A DNA stretch of 64,000 nt from Shewanella halifaxensis HAW-EB4 (GCF_000019185.1 NC_010334.1:3782001-3846000); one strand, 5' to 3'; shown: positions 1 to 9,184, counted from the first letter of the stretch. The notes: generated by a model not told the origin, from the letters alone. Numbers and translations are program-made.

Positions 1-2
1 AA

Positions 3-116
3 AATCGGCTTCAAAATGATAAGATGTTCACAGAATATCAAGATAAACGACACGGTACGTCCCAAAGCCAATTATTATATTCGGCTGACTTTCTTGCATT
101 AGTATACCCGCATTAA
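3..116 (+). CDS. 3' end of an unidentified gene (partial)
   Basis: The reading frame is open from the left edge to a TAA at 114-116 and gives 37 C-terminal residues ending in ADFLALVYPH. The composition looks protein-like, whereas the other open frame here (stop at 100-102) looks less natural. I do not recognise the family. It lies 52 bases upstream of trhP on the same strand, so it is the preceding gene cut by the window edge. Confidence 0.45.
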   Translation, partial: NRLQNDKMFTEYQDKRHGTSQSQLLYSADFLALVYPH

Positions 117-168
117 GTAAAATGCGCGGCCGATTGTCTAATCCTTATCCGTTAACAGAGAAGCTATT

Positions 169-1536
169 ATGTTTAAACCTGAGCTATTGTCCCCTGCTGG
201 CACATTGAAAAATATGCGTTACGCCTTTGCCTATGGCGCCGATGCTGTTTATGCCGGCCAGCCAAGATATAGTCTTCGCGTGCGTAATAACGACTTTAAA
301 ATGGAAAACCTAGCAGCGGGTATTAAAGAAGCCCACAGCTTAAACAAGAAGCTATATGTGGTGAGCAACATCGCACCGCATAACGCTAAGCTTAAGACTT
401 ACATTAAGGATATGGAGCCTGTGGTTGCGATGCAGCCTGACGCGTTAATCATGTCAGACCCGGGTCTTATCATGATGGTACGTGAAGCATTTCCAGACCA
501 AGTAGTGCATTTGTCAGTTCAAGCAAACGCCATTAACTGGGCATCGGTTAAATTTTGGGAATCTCAGGGTATCAAGCGTGTCATTCTTTCTCGTGAGTTA
601 TCTCTTGATGAGATTGAAGAAATTCGTCAACGTTGCCCAGATATCGAGTTAGAGGTGTTCGTTCACGGCGCACTATGTATGGCATATTCTGGCCGCTGCT
701 TATTGTCAGGCTATATCAACAAACGTGATCCTAACCAAGGCACATGCACCAATGCTTGCCGCTGGAAGTACGATGTACACGAAGCTAAGCAAACTGAAAG
801 CGGCGACATTATTGCCGTTAACCCAGAAGTGCAGATTGAGACACCAACACTAGGTGCGGGTCAGCCATCTGATCAAATCGTACTGCTTCAAGAAGCTGGA
901 CGTCCAGGCGAGTATATGCCTGCGTTTGAAGATGAGCATGGTACTTACATCATGAACTCAAAAGACTTACGCGCGATTCAACACGTAGAGCGCTTAACCA
1001 AGATGGGCGTCGATTCACTGAAAATCGAAGGTCGTACTAAGTCTTTCTACTATGTTGCACGTACCGCGCAGCTTTATCGTCAAGCGATTGAGGATGCGGC
1101 ATCGGGTAAAGATTTTGACCGTACCTTGATGCACAACCTAGAAGGTCTGGCACACCGAGGTTACACCGAAGGTTTCTTACGTCGTCACGTACATGATGAA
1201 TACCAAAACTATGACTATGGCTACTCGATTAGCGATACTCAGCAGTTTGTTGGTGAGTTCACCGGTGTTCGTAACGAAGCAGGTTTTGCCGAAGTTGATG
1301 TGAAGAACAAGTTCCTTGTTGGTGACAGTGTTGAAGTGATGACGCCACAAGGTAACCTAACAATGAATGTTGATAGCCTAATCAACCGTAAAGGTGAAAG
1401 TGTTGAGGCTGGGCTAGGTTCAGGACACTTCGTCTTCCTAGACGTACCAGCAGGCGTTGAGTTAGACAAAGCTGTGTTACTGCGTAACTTGCCACAAGGC
1501 CAAGATACCCGTAACCCACATCAGCCTACAGCTTAA
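169..1536 (+). CDS. trhP: tRNA uridine-34 5-hydroxylation protein TrhP (YegQ), peptidase U32 family
   Basis: A 455-residue U32-family protein of the YegQ type. It begins MFKPELLSPAGTLKNM, as is typical for that subgroup. The U32 signature lies near residues 163-205 (VFVHGALCMAYSGRC, then a GTCTNAC segment), with cysteines expected to hold an Fe-S cluster. In E. coli, TrhP makes 5-hydroxyuridine at the wobble position of certain tRNAs in a prephenate-dependent reaction, acting in the cytosol. Length matches the family. It is monocistronic and ends in a hairpin shared with the convergent porin gene. It is distinct from the UbiU and UbiV proteins of the same superfamily further along. The assignment rests on sequence recognition; no search was run. 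Confidence 0.93.
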   Translation: MFKPELLSPAGTLKNMRYAFAYGADAVYAGQPRYSLRVRNNDFKMENLAAGIKEAHSLNKKLYVVSNIAPHNAKLKTYIKDMEPVVAMQPDALIMSDPGLIMMVREAFPDQVVHLSVQANAINWASVKFWESQGIKRVILSRELSLDEIEEIRQRCPDIELEVFVHGALCMAYSGRCLLSGYINKRDPNQGTCTNACRWKYDVHEAKQTESGDIIAVNPEVQIETPTLGAGQPSDQIVLLQEAGRPGEYMPAFEDEHGTYIMNSKDLRAIQHVERLTKMGVDSLKIEGRTKSFYYVARTAQLYRQAIEDAASGKDFDRTLMHNLEGLAHRGYTEGFLRRHVHDEYQNYDYGYSISDTQQFVGEFTGVRNEAGFAEVDVKNKFLVGDSVEVMTPQGNLTMNVDSLINRKGESVEAGLGSGHFVFLDVPAGVELDKAVLLRNLPQGQDTRNPHQPTA

Positions 1537-1590
1537 CACTCATTGCAGAGTTCTGAACACAACTCTGAAATCTGAACGCTAAAAATTTAA

Positions 1591-1617
1591 AAAAGGCCTC
1601 TATTTAGAGGCCTTTTT
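1591..1617. terminator. Bidirectional terminator between trhP and the porin gene
   Basis: AAAAGGCCTC, a 6-base loop, then GAGGCCTTTTT. The stem is flanked by A-tract and T-tract, so it can stop transcription from both convergent genes. Confidence 0.85.
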
Positions 1618-1659
1618 AGTTTGGGTTGAATAAGTTTGAGCTTGTTAACTATAAGCTTG

Positions 1660-2916
1660 TTAGAAAGTCACTCTCGCCCTCAAACCAAACACCCATGTAT
1701 CTTTTTCTGTTGAGATAGCGGGGTTATCAATATATTGAATATTAGGGGTTAACTGCACAAACTCACCCAGACTCATGTTGTAATAGAGCTCTGAAGTAAA
1801 TTGCTTGTCGTCAGTAACGCCATAGGCCTTGCCTAAGTTCTCATTCACTTCGCTGAAGTTAATCGCAAAACCTAAGTTATTTTTCTCAGCGCCTAAACCA
1901 AAGTAACCCACACCCAATGTTAACGATTTATCGTATAGCGCCACATCACCTTCAGAAAATCCACCGCGAATAAAAGGCATAATCTGCGGCGTAACAAAGA
2001 AACTGGCGGAGAAGTTAACCCCTTGACCACTTTCACTTGGTTGGGTGAGATTATGCTGTGTTCCCCCATCGATATGCCACAGAGTCAGGTGCACATTATC
2101 GGTATAAATATGCTCCTGTGATGCCGTCCAGCCAAACTCAAATGTGGTAAACAGCTTATGATCATTAAACAGGGTTTCAAAACCATCCAAAGGCTTATCT
2201 GAGCGTCCTTTCGCATCAGCAGCCCCGGCAATAATATAAAAGTTCTCATCAAGCATATGACCAACAGCAAGCCCCAAAATTCCATCGTCAGGCAGGCCTA
2301 TAGCCCCCGCACCGGTGCTAAATGCTAGATTGGTAAACCCAGTCCATGGACTTGCTAATGCATAGGTATCAACATAATCAGATGTATCTAAGTAGCCCGC
2401 CATTAGCGCGGTTTTACCCTGATTAAATTGCTGCTTCCAATAGAGGTTGGTCAGTCGGCCACCTTGGTCGCTATAGGTAGGACCTATCATGCCAATGTAG
2501 CCAAGCCCAGGCTCAATAAATGAATAGGATTTTGGAGCTGTATCGGTATAAGCCTGTCGATGCTCTACTTTCCACACTAATCCACCTACATTGCCGCTCT
2601 CTAACCCTGTCAGGTTCCAAGAACCGTAAAATCGAGCCACACCCGCCGCAGAGTTATCGTCCCCGCCTTCGGTAGGAGAACTTGCCGACAACCCAAGCAC
2701 TTGATAATCCAGTCCCAAAGTCAGGTTATGCTCACTGGCTAAGTTTTCACGCCAAGACTCTTTCTTACGGGTATTGTCTTTGATGGTGTTATCTACGGTA
2801 TTGGGGCTACCAAAGCTGGTACTGGCATAACTGGTACTGGCAAAGCTAGCAACGCTAAACAGGCTGCCACAAGCAAGACACCCTCCGATTAAAACCGCTA
2901 AACGCATTGTATTCAT
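1660..2916 (-). CDS. OprB-like carbohydrate porin, outer membrane
   Basis: 418 residues with an N-terminal signal peptide (MNTMRLAVLIGG..., cleavage expected near residues 25-30 after SFAS). The body alternates aromatic and polar residues and ends in RARVTF, a C-terminal phenylalanine typical of outer-membrane barrels. The LTGLESGNVGGLVWKVEHR segment and overall pattern resemble the OprB carbohydrate-selective porin family. The N-terminus carries a small STSYASTSF repeat just after the signal. It lies 47 bases downstream of the DUF3299 gene on the same strand, so the two may be co-transcribed. The solute is unknown. Other barrel families remain possible. Confidence 0.7.
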   Translation of the reverse strand: MNTMRLAVLIGGCLACGSLFSVASFASTSYASTSFGSPNTVDNTIKDNTRKKESWRENLASEHNLTLGLDYQVLGLSASSPTEGGDDNSAAGVARFYGSWNLTGLESGNVGGLVWKVEHRQAYTDTAPKSYSFIEPGLGYIGMIGPTYSDQGGRLTNLYWKQQFNQGKTALMAGYLDTSDYVDTYALASPWTGFTNLAFSTGAGAIGLPDDGILGLAVGHMLDENFYIIAGAADAKGRSDKPLDGFETLFNDHKLFTTFEFGWTASQEHIYTDNVHLTLWHIDGGTQHNLTQPSESGQGVNFSASFFVTPQIMPFIRGGFSEGDVALYDKSLTLGVGYFGLGAEKNNLGFAINFSEVNENLGKAYGVTDDKQFTSELYYNMSLGEFVQLTPNIQYIDNPAISTEKDTWVFGLRARVTF

Positions 2917-2963
2917 ACAGATTTCCTTGTTAACGCGCCTTTCATTCCATGTGTATCAATCAA

Positions 2964-3698
2964 TTAGTGAGCATGTGCTTGGTGATCTTGAGCAGCTGGG
3001 CTAGGTATCGCATCAGCGTAATATTTCTCAATCGTTAGTGCATCCATAGCATAGCCCATGGTGACATTCATTTTGCCATCAACCAATTGCACTAACTCAG
3101 TTTGCTTATCTGCGTTGATTGTGCCGCGCACCGTCACTGGAAATTGTACATTCTCAACTTCAAACCCCGGCGGATAACTCAATTTCACAATTTGGTTTGC
3201 CGCAGGGGGCGGCATATGGATACATGCACCGGCATAAGGCAGTAACAGAAACTCTGTTGCTTTGACGCCATTAAATTTAGTCGGTACTACAAAGCCTGAC
3301 ACGCTAACCCGCTTACCATTAACCTCAGTATTTAAACTCTCGGCTCTTCGCTGCGCAAGCGCCATATAGCGCGCTCTTGCATCGAGCACCACATCAACAT
3401 CGACACCATCATCAATTAGACGTTGGCGTGCTTTAACGGCATTTTCTTTATCAAGCGCTTTTGCGCTATCTTGCAGTTGAATCACGCTCGCCAATAAACG
3501 TTTTTGACTCTCTGTTACATCGGGTAAACGCACGTCTTGCTCGTTAATGATTGGCGCCAGCACTTGCCAATCTAATGCTTGCACATCTAATGCTTGCACA
3601 TCTAGTGCTTGCACGTCTAACGGCTGTACATTAGCCATTTCAGAGTCTGCATGAACCGCAAAAGATAAGCTCAACAACATTAATAATACTTTCTTCAT
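2964..3698 (-). CDS. DUF3299 family periplasmic protein
   Basis: The longest frame begins at 3833, but the ATG at 3698 is preferred: it starts a clear signal peptide (MKKVLLMLLSLSFAVHA) and follows a GAGGGCG ribosome-binding site. The resulting 244-residue exported protein has a C-terminal DUF3299-like domain (SVSGFVVP..., LLPYAGACIHMPPPAANQ). That segment contains a cysteine-histidine pair of the kind seen in this family. Just after the signal it has a four-fold LDVQA repeat encoded by a 15-base tandem repeat. The C-terminus ends QDHQAHAH, rich in histidine and possibly metal-binding. The biochemical role of the family is unknown to me. It is the likely first gene of a unit with the porin. 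Confidence 0.7.
   Translation of the reverse strand: MKKVLLMLLSLSFAVHADSEMANVQPLDVQALDVQALDVQALDWQVLAPIINEQDVRLPDVTESQKRLLASVIQLQDSAKALDKENAVKARQRLIDDGVDVDVVLDARARYMALAQRRAESLNTEVNGKRVSVSGFVVPTKFNGVKATEFLLLPYAGACIHMPPPAANQIVKLSYPPGFEVENVQFPVTVRGTINADKQTELVQLVDGKMNVTMGYAMDALTIEKYYADAIPSPAAQDHQAHAH
3571..3630. repeat. 15-base tandem repeat, four copies, inside the DUF3299 gene
   Basis: TCTAATGCTTGCACA occurs twice exactly at 3571-3600, followed by one close copy (3601-3615) and one degenerate copy (3616-3630). On the coding strand it yields repeated LDVQA units between the signal peptide and the folded domain. Such a repeat could vary in copy number by slippage without breaking the frame. Confidence 0.85.
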
Positions 3699-3861
3699 CG
3701 CGCCCTCTAAAATATTGTTTCCTACATATACTTTTACCGATAGCCCTTCACGCTGATTGTTCAAACCCGCTAGTAGAGCCCGCTTATAGATAAAAGCTTG
3801 TTGAGTAAGGCCTGTAAACACATTCCAGGACAAGACAGCCTATAAATAAGAGCCTATTGAT

Positions 3862-3890
3862 AAAAAAGGCAAGCTAGATGGCTTGCCTTT
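3862..3890 (-). terminator. Terminator downstream of the amidohydrolase pseudogene
   Basis: Inverted repeat AAAGGCAAGC / GCTTGCCTTT with a 6-base loop. Read on the minus strand it is followed by TTTTTT. It lies just past the amidohydrolase stop at 3914. Confidence 0.8.
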
Positions 3891-3913
3891 ATCCTTAAGA
3901 CGCCCCCATCAAA

Positions 3914-5292
3914 TTACAGAGTGTTTTTATAAATCACACCATCTTTCATGATGATCTTCATAGTCTCGATACCATCACGCTTAGGGGCATCAAACCATTT
4001 CTCATTTGCACCAATTACCGTTAGATCTTGTAGTGGGTTACCATCCACTAATAGCAGATCCGCATATGCGCCCTCTTCGACAACCCCAAGCTTACCTTCA
4101 AAGTAAGGGTCTAACACTTCACCCGCCAGCTTAACGATTTCGCCGTTTACCGATGTCATCGATAGCAAGGTGTAATGGTTGCCCAAGAACTTGCCACTTA
4201 GGTAAATCGAGTGGTCAGCTTGCTGCTCACAGGCCGCAACGCCGCCGACACAGTCCACGTGGAAACCTAGCTTAGGCTGATACTTATTTACATTGTCGAT
4301 GTAGTCACCAAAAGCGGCTTGCGCGGTTTTAGCCTTACGCGCCGATGCGGGGTTAGAGTTAATCGCTTCAATTTCGCCTAAATAAGGCGAAAATGCCGTC
4401 ATATTAGTGGTCATATAGGCATCATTTTTTTTCATCGCCTTGTACACATCTTTATCGAACATAAAAGCATGCTCTAAGGTTTTCACGCCAGCCTCTAAGT
4501 TGCGCAGCAGTGATACCTTACTGTAAGCGTGCGACATAGCGTAGGAGCCATAAGCATTGGCCACTTCAACAGCGGCTTGCAGCTCCTCTAAAGAATAGGC
4601 ATTAAGCTGCCACGGGTCGAACGATGAAGCGACACCACCACTAGACATCAGCTTAATTTGTGTTGCGCCTTGCATGTAGTTTTGACGGGCACAGGCTTTA
4701 ATGTCACCTATGCTGTCTGCTGTGCAGCTCATCCCAAGGCGGCCGCCTGAGGAGTTGTGGCCGTAGAACGTTTCGTTAGGCGTATAAAGTTACGAAAATC
4801 CGCATGGGATCCCGTAGGGCCAATAAATGCGCCTGAGGGATAAATGCGAGGACCGACTAGCTCACCGCTATCGATGGTCTTTTTAAGGCCAGCGCCCATA
4901 CCACCAGCGTCACGCCAAGTGGTAAAGCCAGACATCAATGCCGACTTTGCCCGCGCCGCAGAACGTGCGGCCAACTCTTCCCAATTACGGTTATTTTCAA
5001 TATCAGGTAAAGAGGTGCCGTTCATCTGTAGATGGCCGTGACCTTCGATGAGTCCCGGCATTAATGTCATACCTTTACCATCAATCACTGTCGCATCTTG
5101 CACAGAAATCGCTTCGCTAGATACTTTACTGATCTTGTTATCTACCACTAATACTTGATAGTTTTTTAGTAGCTCATCTTTCTTACCGTCAAACACATTT
5201 ACATTGGTAAACAGAGTCGACTCAGCGCTAACAGAAAAAGCTAATGAGCAAGAAACAGCAACAACAGACATCTTCAACGTTCGGTTTTTCAT
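3914..5292 (-). pseudogene. Exported amidohydrolase, broken by a one-base frameshift
   Basis: Two overlapping frames together make one metal-dependent amidohydrolase of the imidazolonepropionase-like/Xaa-Pro dipeptidase group. The upstream part (5292 down to 4729, 187 residues) has a signal peptide and the metal-binding GHGHL motif in LIEGHGHLQM. The downstream part (4732 to 3914) carries the KLMSSGG, SHAYS and EHAF segments and the usual closing ADLLLVDGNPLQDL. At about 4784 the first frame switches from family-like sequence (GSHADFRNFI) to unrelated residues and stops. Restoring one missing base there would read TPNETFYGHNSSGGRLG straight into the second part. So a single deletion, or a sequencing error, splits the gene. 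The substrate is unknown; the family cleaves C-N bonds in cyclic or peptide substrates, here probably in the periplasm. Confidence 0.8.
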
Positions 5293-5531
5293 TTGTGCAC
5301 CTCAAGTTATCCATACTTGGTGAATTTTCACCTCGCGTAACAGTCCATACTTAAAAAAGCGTTACAAAATTAGCCGCTGTAAATACATAATTTGTACTTA
5401 CTTATTGCTAACACTTCGTAAGCTAGGTTAAATTTTGGACTAATTCAAGACTGATAAATAGCCATTTGGCGACAAGAGGTAACAAAATGGAGGTTTAAAG
5501 ATAAATGATTTGTTTCTTAAATAGCGCAGAA

Positions 5532-6542
5532 TTAAGTGAATTGACGACGGTATTGAGTAGGCGTCATATTCATTTGCCGCTTGAAAGCCCGGGTAAAATG
5601 TGCAGAGTCAGAGTAGCCCATCCGAATCGCAATTGAGGTGATCTTTAACGAAGGACACTTTAACAGATCCAAGGTTTGCTCAAGCACCATCTCTTCAATA
5701 ATAACGCCATATTGAACATTCTCTTTTGCTAAGCGCCGCTGCAATGTTCTGACATTTAAATGAAGAATTTGCGCCGCAGTCTTGATTGGTAACTTTCCCA
5801 TCGACAGATAGGGTTGAATTGCCAACTTGAAAGTTCCTAAAAAGCAATCTAATGAAGGGATTGCAGCAACATGATCTTTAGTCGAAATATAGGGATGACT
5901 AACAGGTGCAGCCATTAAGATTGTTTCGATAGAAAAAGCCGTTACTGGCCTATTGGTAAAAAACTGACTTCGAGTCAATTGCGGTAAAGTAGAAAACACT
6001 GCGTCATCAGAAGACTGAATCCCCACTTGTTTCGGACGCCATTTATTAGCCGTGAGCGCTGATAACAGTTCACAAATAAAAATAACAGAAAAAAGTTCTG
6101 CATGGGTAAACCATGCCTCATCCACCCCCTCTTTTTCCCGCACTAACCACCAACGCCCCCCTGTGAATTGGGTATACACTTTAGTATGGGTCAAATTTGA
6201 TTTTAATTGCTCTGCAAACTCATCCAGTGCTTCTCTTAAAGAGCCCCTTTGAGTCAGGCGTCTAATAAAACCGGGAATATAGATATTCTTACAGGCGCTG
6301 CTAACCAGCTGAATAAACTCTCGGTGCTCTAACTTTTCTCCCAAGGCTTGTATAAGGTTTTTAACCGTATTTTCAGGCAGATAATCATAGCTATTCTCAC
6401 TCGAATACAGATCAACTGGCACCTTTGCCTGCTGCAACATAGGATAAATACTGCCATCTAACCCTCTGAGCAAACTTGCAAAAAATACCACATCTTGTCG
6501 CTGAATAAGCGGTATTGCTTCATTATTAGAATCCGACGGCAT
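5532..6542 (-). CDS. AraC family transcriptional regulator
   Basis: 336 residues. The C-terminal 95 or so residues form an AraC-type double helix-turn-helix: AAQILHLNVRTLQRRLAKENVQY, then SIAIRMGYSDSAHFTRAFKRQMNMTPTQYR, which is the classic end of the domain. The N-terminal 200 residues resemble the arabinose-binding-like effector domain of OruR/AraC-type regulators rather than a cupin. The effector is unknown. It lies 239 bases upstream of the amidohydrolase on the same strand and could regulate it, but I see no direct sign of that. Confidence 0.88.
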   Translation of the reverse strand: MPSDSNNEAIPLIQRQDVVFFASLLRGLDGSIYPMLQQAKVPVDLYSSENSYDYLPENTVKNLIQALGEKLEHREFIQLVSSACKNIYIPGFIRRLTQRGSLREALDEFAEQLKSNLTHTKVYTQFTGGRWWLVREKEGVDEAWFTHAELFSVIFICELLSALTANKWRPKQVGIQSSDDAVFSTLPQLTRSQFFTNRPVTAFSIETILMAAPVSHPYISTKDHVAAIPSLDCFLGTFKLAIQPYLSMGKLPIKTAAQILHLNVRTLQRRLAKENVQYGVIIEEMVLEQTLDLLKCPSLKITSIAIRMGYSDSAHFTRAFKRQMNMTPTQYRRQFT

Positions 6543-6733
6543 AGTTTCTTCCTAAGTGATAATTTCTCCCTAAGTACTATTTTCATTTATAAATCAATAT
6601 CGAAAGCCTGTCTATAACACCACTAGCACTCATCTTGACGTTCAAAAACTACCAACATGGATTCAAAGCTCGCCATAAGCGTGATAATAGTCCGCCTTCA
6701 CCGCGCTAGGAGCCTAGTCTACACACCTTTGTA

Positions 6734-6754
6734 TGATATAATTGCTAGATATCA
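6734..6754 (+). promoter_or_regulatory. Extended -10 promoter of yfhL with overlapping palindrome
   Basis: TGATATAAT (TG at 6734-6735, TATAAT at 6737-6742) is a consensus extended -10 element, 70 bases upstream of yfhL. No good -35 is visible. The element sits inside the inverted repeat TGATAT-9 bases-ATATCA, which would suit a repressor site. Confidence 0.5.
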
Positions 6755-6812
6755 TTTTTAGACTGCTCCGCATAGGCGGGGTTTAAGTAAATTTAATAGG
6801 CACGCTAATTTA

Positions 6813-7070
6813 ATGGCATTATTAATCGACGACAGCTGTATCAACTGCGACATGTGTGAACCCGAGTGTCCTAACCAGGCCATTACTATGGGCGAAGAGA
6901 TCTATGAAATCGATCCTGTACTTTGCACCGAATGCGTCGGCCATTACGACAAACCTACCTGTATCTCTGTGTGCCCTATCGACTGTATCGCGGTCGACCC
7001 CGACCACAAAGAATCTGACGATGAGTTATTAATTAAGTACCATATCATCACAGGTAAGCCTGTCGAATAA
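6813..7070 (+). CDS. yfhL: YfhL family 2[4Fe-4S] ferredoxin
   Basis: 85 residues beginning MALLIDDSCINCDMCEPECPNQAI. The first cluster motif is CxxCxxCxxxCP. The second is CTECVGHYDKPTCISVCPIDCI, with the longer spacing that marks the YfhL/Alvin-type ferredoxins. It carries electrons in the cytosol; the partner enzyme is not evident here. It has its own promoter and terminator, so it is monocistronic. Length and both motifs match the family. Confidence 0.93.
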   Translation: MALLIDDSCINCDMCEPECPNQAITMGEEIYEIDPVLCTECVGHYDKPTCISVCPIDCIAVDPDHKESDDELLIKYHIITGKPVE

Positions 7071-7085
7071 GCTTATCTTAGCGAT

Positions 7086-7113
7086 AAAAATGGAGCCAAA
7101 TGGCTCCATTTTG
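7086..7113 (+). terminator. Terminator after yfhL
   Basis: ATGGAGCC and GGCTCCAT flank a short AAA-centred loop and are followed by TTTTG TTTTG, 16 bases past the yfhL stop. Confidence 0.85.
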
Positions 7114-7300
7114 TTTTGTAGTAAAGCCATGCTGCAATCTCAAAAGCCAGTATCAACTGATGACTTCGTTAGTCTGACAGCGTAAAATTAGCCGCAATAC
7201 CTCGCTAGCTCTGGCTTTGTAGCCCTTAATTGCATTCAAGCTTATTTGCTTTCATCCAAGTTTAGCGCCCGTTTACCTCTCAAAAAGATATTAACTGCCC

Positions 7301-9019
7301 ATGTATTTAGCTCAGCACTGTTTTACCCCGTTTAAATCGGCTATCGATAGTTACGAGCTGCCACAGCGTTTTACCTTTCCGTTTTACTACGAGCCGCACC
7401 CTCTGTGTTTATTGGCCGCCTCCGAGCTGCAAGAGTACTTAACGACTCAAACTGACTGGCAGCATAACTTTGGCTTAGAAGATGATTCAAACAAGGTTGC
7501 AGACGCTGCTAAAACTGCGGCCATTGGTAAAATGTTTGGCGTACTTATCGTGCGTAACTCAAGCGGGCAGCTTGGCTATTTAGCGGCGTTTTCCGGCAAA
7601 TTAGCCGAGCAAAATCTACTCAATGGTTTTGTGCCGCCAGTATTCGATATGCTAACGCAGGGAAGTTTCTTTCAAGCTGGTACGCTAACGCTCAACCAAT
7701 TGACAGAGCAACTACAAAGCTTGCAGCAACGCCCTGAAATTGAGGGGTTAACTGCAAAAGTCGCTGAGCTACGCAGTCAAGCCGATAGCGAATTAGAGAC
7801 TATTCGAGCGCAAATTATTGAAAACCGTAAGGCACGCAAATTGCGCCGTACTCTTGCAGAAGCAGAGCAAAATCAAGCTGTCATTAATGAGCTTAATATT
7901 GAACTAGGTAAAGAGAGTGTGGCTGAGAAATTTCAGTTAAAAGCTGCCAAGCAAGAGTGGGATAATCGATGTGCCGAGGTGTCATTACAGTTAGAACAGC
8001 TACTCGGTGAGATAGCTGTAATTAAGTCTAATCGAGCTCTACTCTCTAATAAATTGCAAAAACAGTTGTTTGCCCAGTACCGATTCTTGAACCGTGCAGG
8101 TGAATTTAAAGATCTCAATGAGATATTTAAATCAGCCCCCAATCAACAACCGCCAGCGGGTGCCGGTGAGTGCGCCGCGCCGAAACTGCTGCAATTTGCA
8201 TTTAGCCAAGGCTTGACGCCACTCGCAATGGCAGAATTTTGGTGGGGCGCGTCGCCTAAGTCTGAGATCAAGCAACATAAGAACTTCTATGGTTCGTGTC
8301 AGGGTAAGTGCCAACCCATTTTGAGCCACATGCTCGAAGGTGTCGAGATGGATCCTAATCCATTGCTGAGCAATCCCGCCGAAGGCAAATCTATCGAGGT
8401 TTTATATCAAGATGAGGCGATGGCAGTGATCAATAAGCCTGCTGAGTTTCTCTCTGTGCCGGGTAAAAATGTGACAGACTCTGTTTATGCTCGGATGAAG
8501 TCGATGTTTCCTCAGGCTACTGGCCCGCTCATCGTCCACAGGTTGGATATGTCGACCTCAGGCTTAATGGTGATTGCGCTGACCCGTGACGCCAATAAGT
8601 CACTGGCGCAGCAGTTTATTGCTCGAACAGTGGAAAAGCGTTACGTCGCGCAAGTTGCCGGAGTGGTGCAAGGGGAGCAAGGGGAAATTAGTTTGCCGCT
8701 TAGAGTCGACTTAGACGACAGGCCGCGCCAGTTAGTGTGTTATAAGCATGGTAAGCATGCCCATACCCTGTGGCAGGTAAAATCTCGCAGCGAGAAACAC
8801 ACCATGCTATATCTCTATCCCCACACAGGAAGGACCCATCAACTGCGAGTGCATTGCGCTCATCATGATGGCTTACACCTGCCAATTATTGGCGATGATC
8901 TTTATGGAAGCAAAGCCAATCGATTACACCTTCATGCCCAAAAGCTGGTACTCAATCATCCTGTGAGCAAGGAGCGTTTAACCTTTGAGGTGAATGCCGA
9001 CTTTATCCTAGAGGCTTAA
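7301..9019 (+). CDS. RluA family pseudouridine synthase with long N-terminal extension
   Basis: 572 residues. The C-terminal 200 residues are a complete RluA-type catalytic domain: VLYQDEAMAVINKPAEFLSVPG, the catalytic-aspartate motif HRLDMSTSGLMVIAL, and the closing GRTHQLRVHCAH with GDDLYGS. This converts uridine to pseudouridine in rRNA or tRNA. RluA itself has about 220 residues. Here about 370 residues precede the domain, including a charged, probably coiled-coil segment (roughly 145-260) and a GSCQGKC pair of cysteines near residue 330 that could bind a metal. The extension occurs, as far as I recall, in related marine gammaproteobacteria, so it is not a fusion artefact. The target uridine is not predictable from sequence. 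Confidence 0.85.
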   Translation: MYLAQHCFTPFKSAIDSYELPQRFTFPFYYEPHPLCLLAASELQEYLTTQTDWQHNFGLEDDSNKVADAAKTAAIGKMFGVLIVRNSSGQLGYLAAFSGKLAEQNLLNGFVPPVFDMLTQGSFFQAGTLTLNQLTEQLQSLQQRPEIEGLTAKVAELRSQADSELETIRAQIIENRKARKLRRTLAEAEQNQAVINELNIELGKESVAEKFQLKAAKQEWDNRCAEVSLQLEQLLGEIAVIKSNRALLSNKLQKQLFAQYRFLNRAGEFKDLNEIFKSAPNQQPPAGAGECAAPKLLQFAFSQGLTPLAMAEFWWGASPKSEIKQHKNFYGSCQGKCQPILSHMLEGVEMDPNPLLSNPAEGKSIEVLYQDEAMAVINKPAEFLSVPGKNVTDSVYARMKSMFPQATGPLIVHRLDMSTSGLMVIALTRDANKSLAQQFIARTVEKRYVAQVAGVVQGEQGEISLPLRVDLDDRPRQLVCYKHGKHAHTLWQVKSRSEKHTMLYLYPHTGRTHQLRVHCAHHDGLHLPIIGDDLYGSKANRLHLHAQKLVLNHPVSKERLTFEVNADFILEA

Positions 9020-9102
9020 TGTTTTTCTTGAACTGGCACTGGGTAACATAGTAGAAGGCAGCTGTTTGCCCTAATATAACGTCCGTCGCCTTAATCGTAC
9101 AT

Positions 9103-9130
9103 TCATGCACTACTCACAAGTAGTGCATGA
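9103..9130. repeat. Perfect 12-base inverted repeat between convergent genes
   Basis: TCATGCACTACT, loop CACA, AGTAGTGCATGA. It lies between the RluA-like gene and ubiT, which converge. It has no T-tract on either side, so it is not a canonical intrinsic terminator, though its position suggests it acts at transcript 3' ends. Confidence 0.7.
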
Positions 9131-9184
9131 GTCAATCTAAGTCGATGGCAACCTTGTATGCTCTTATCTTGTTAGCTTGGTTGG

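Noticed and set aside
3699..3833. N-terminal extension of the DUF3299 gene to 3833
   Set aside because: The extension has no signal-like or domain-like sequence, whereas the ATG at 3698 has a ribosome-binding site and starts a signal peptide.
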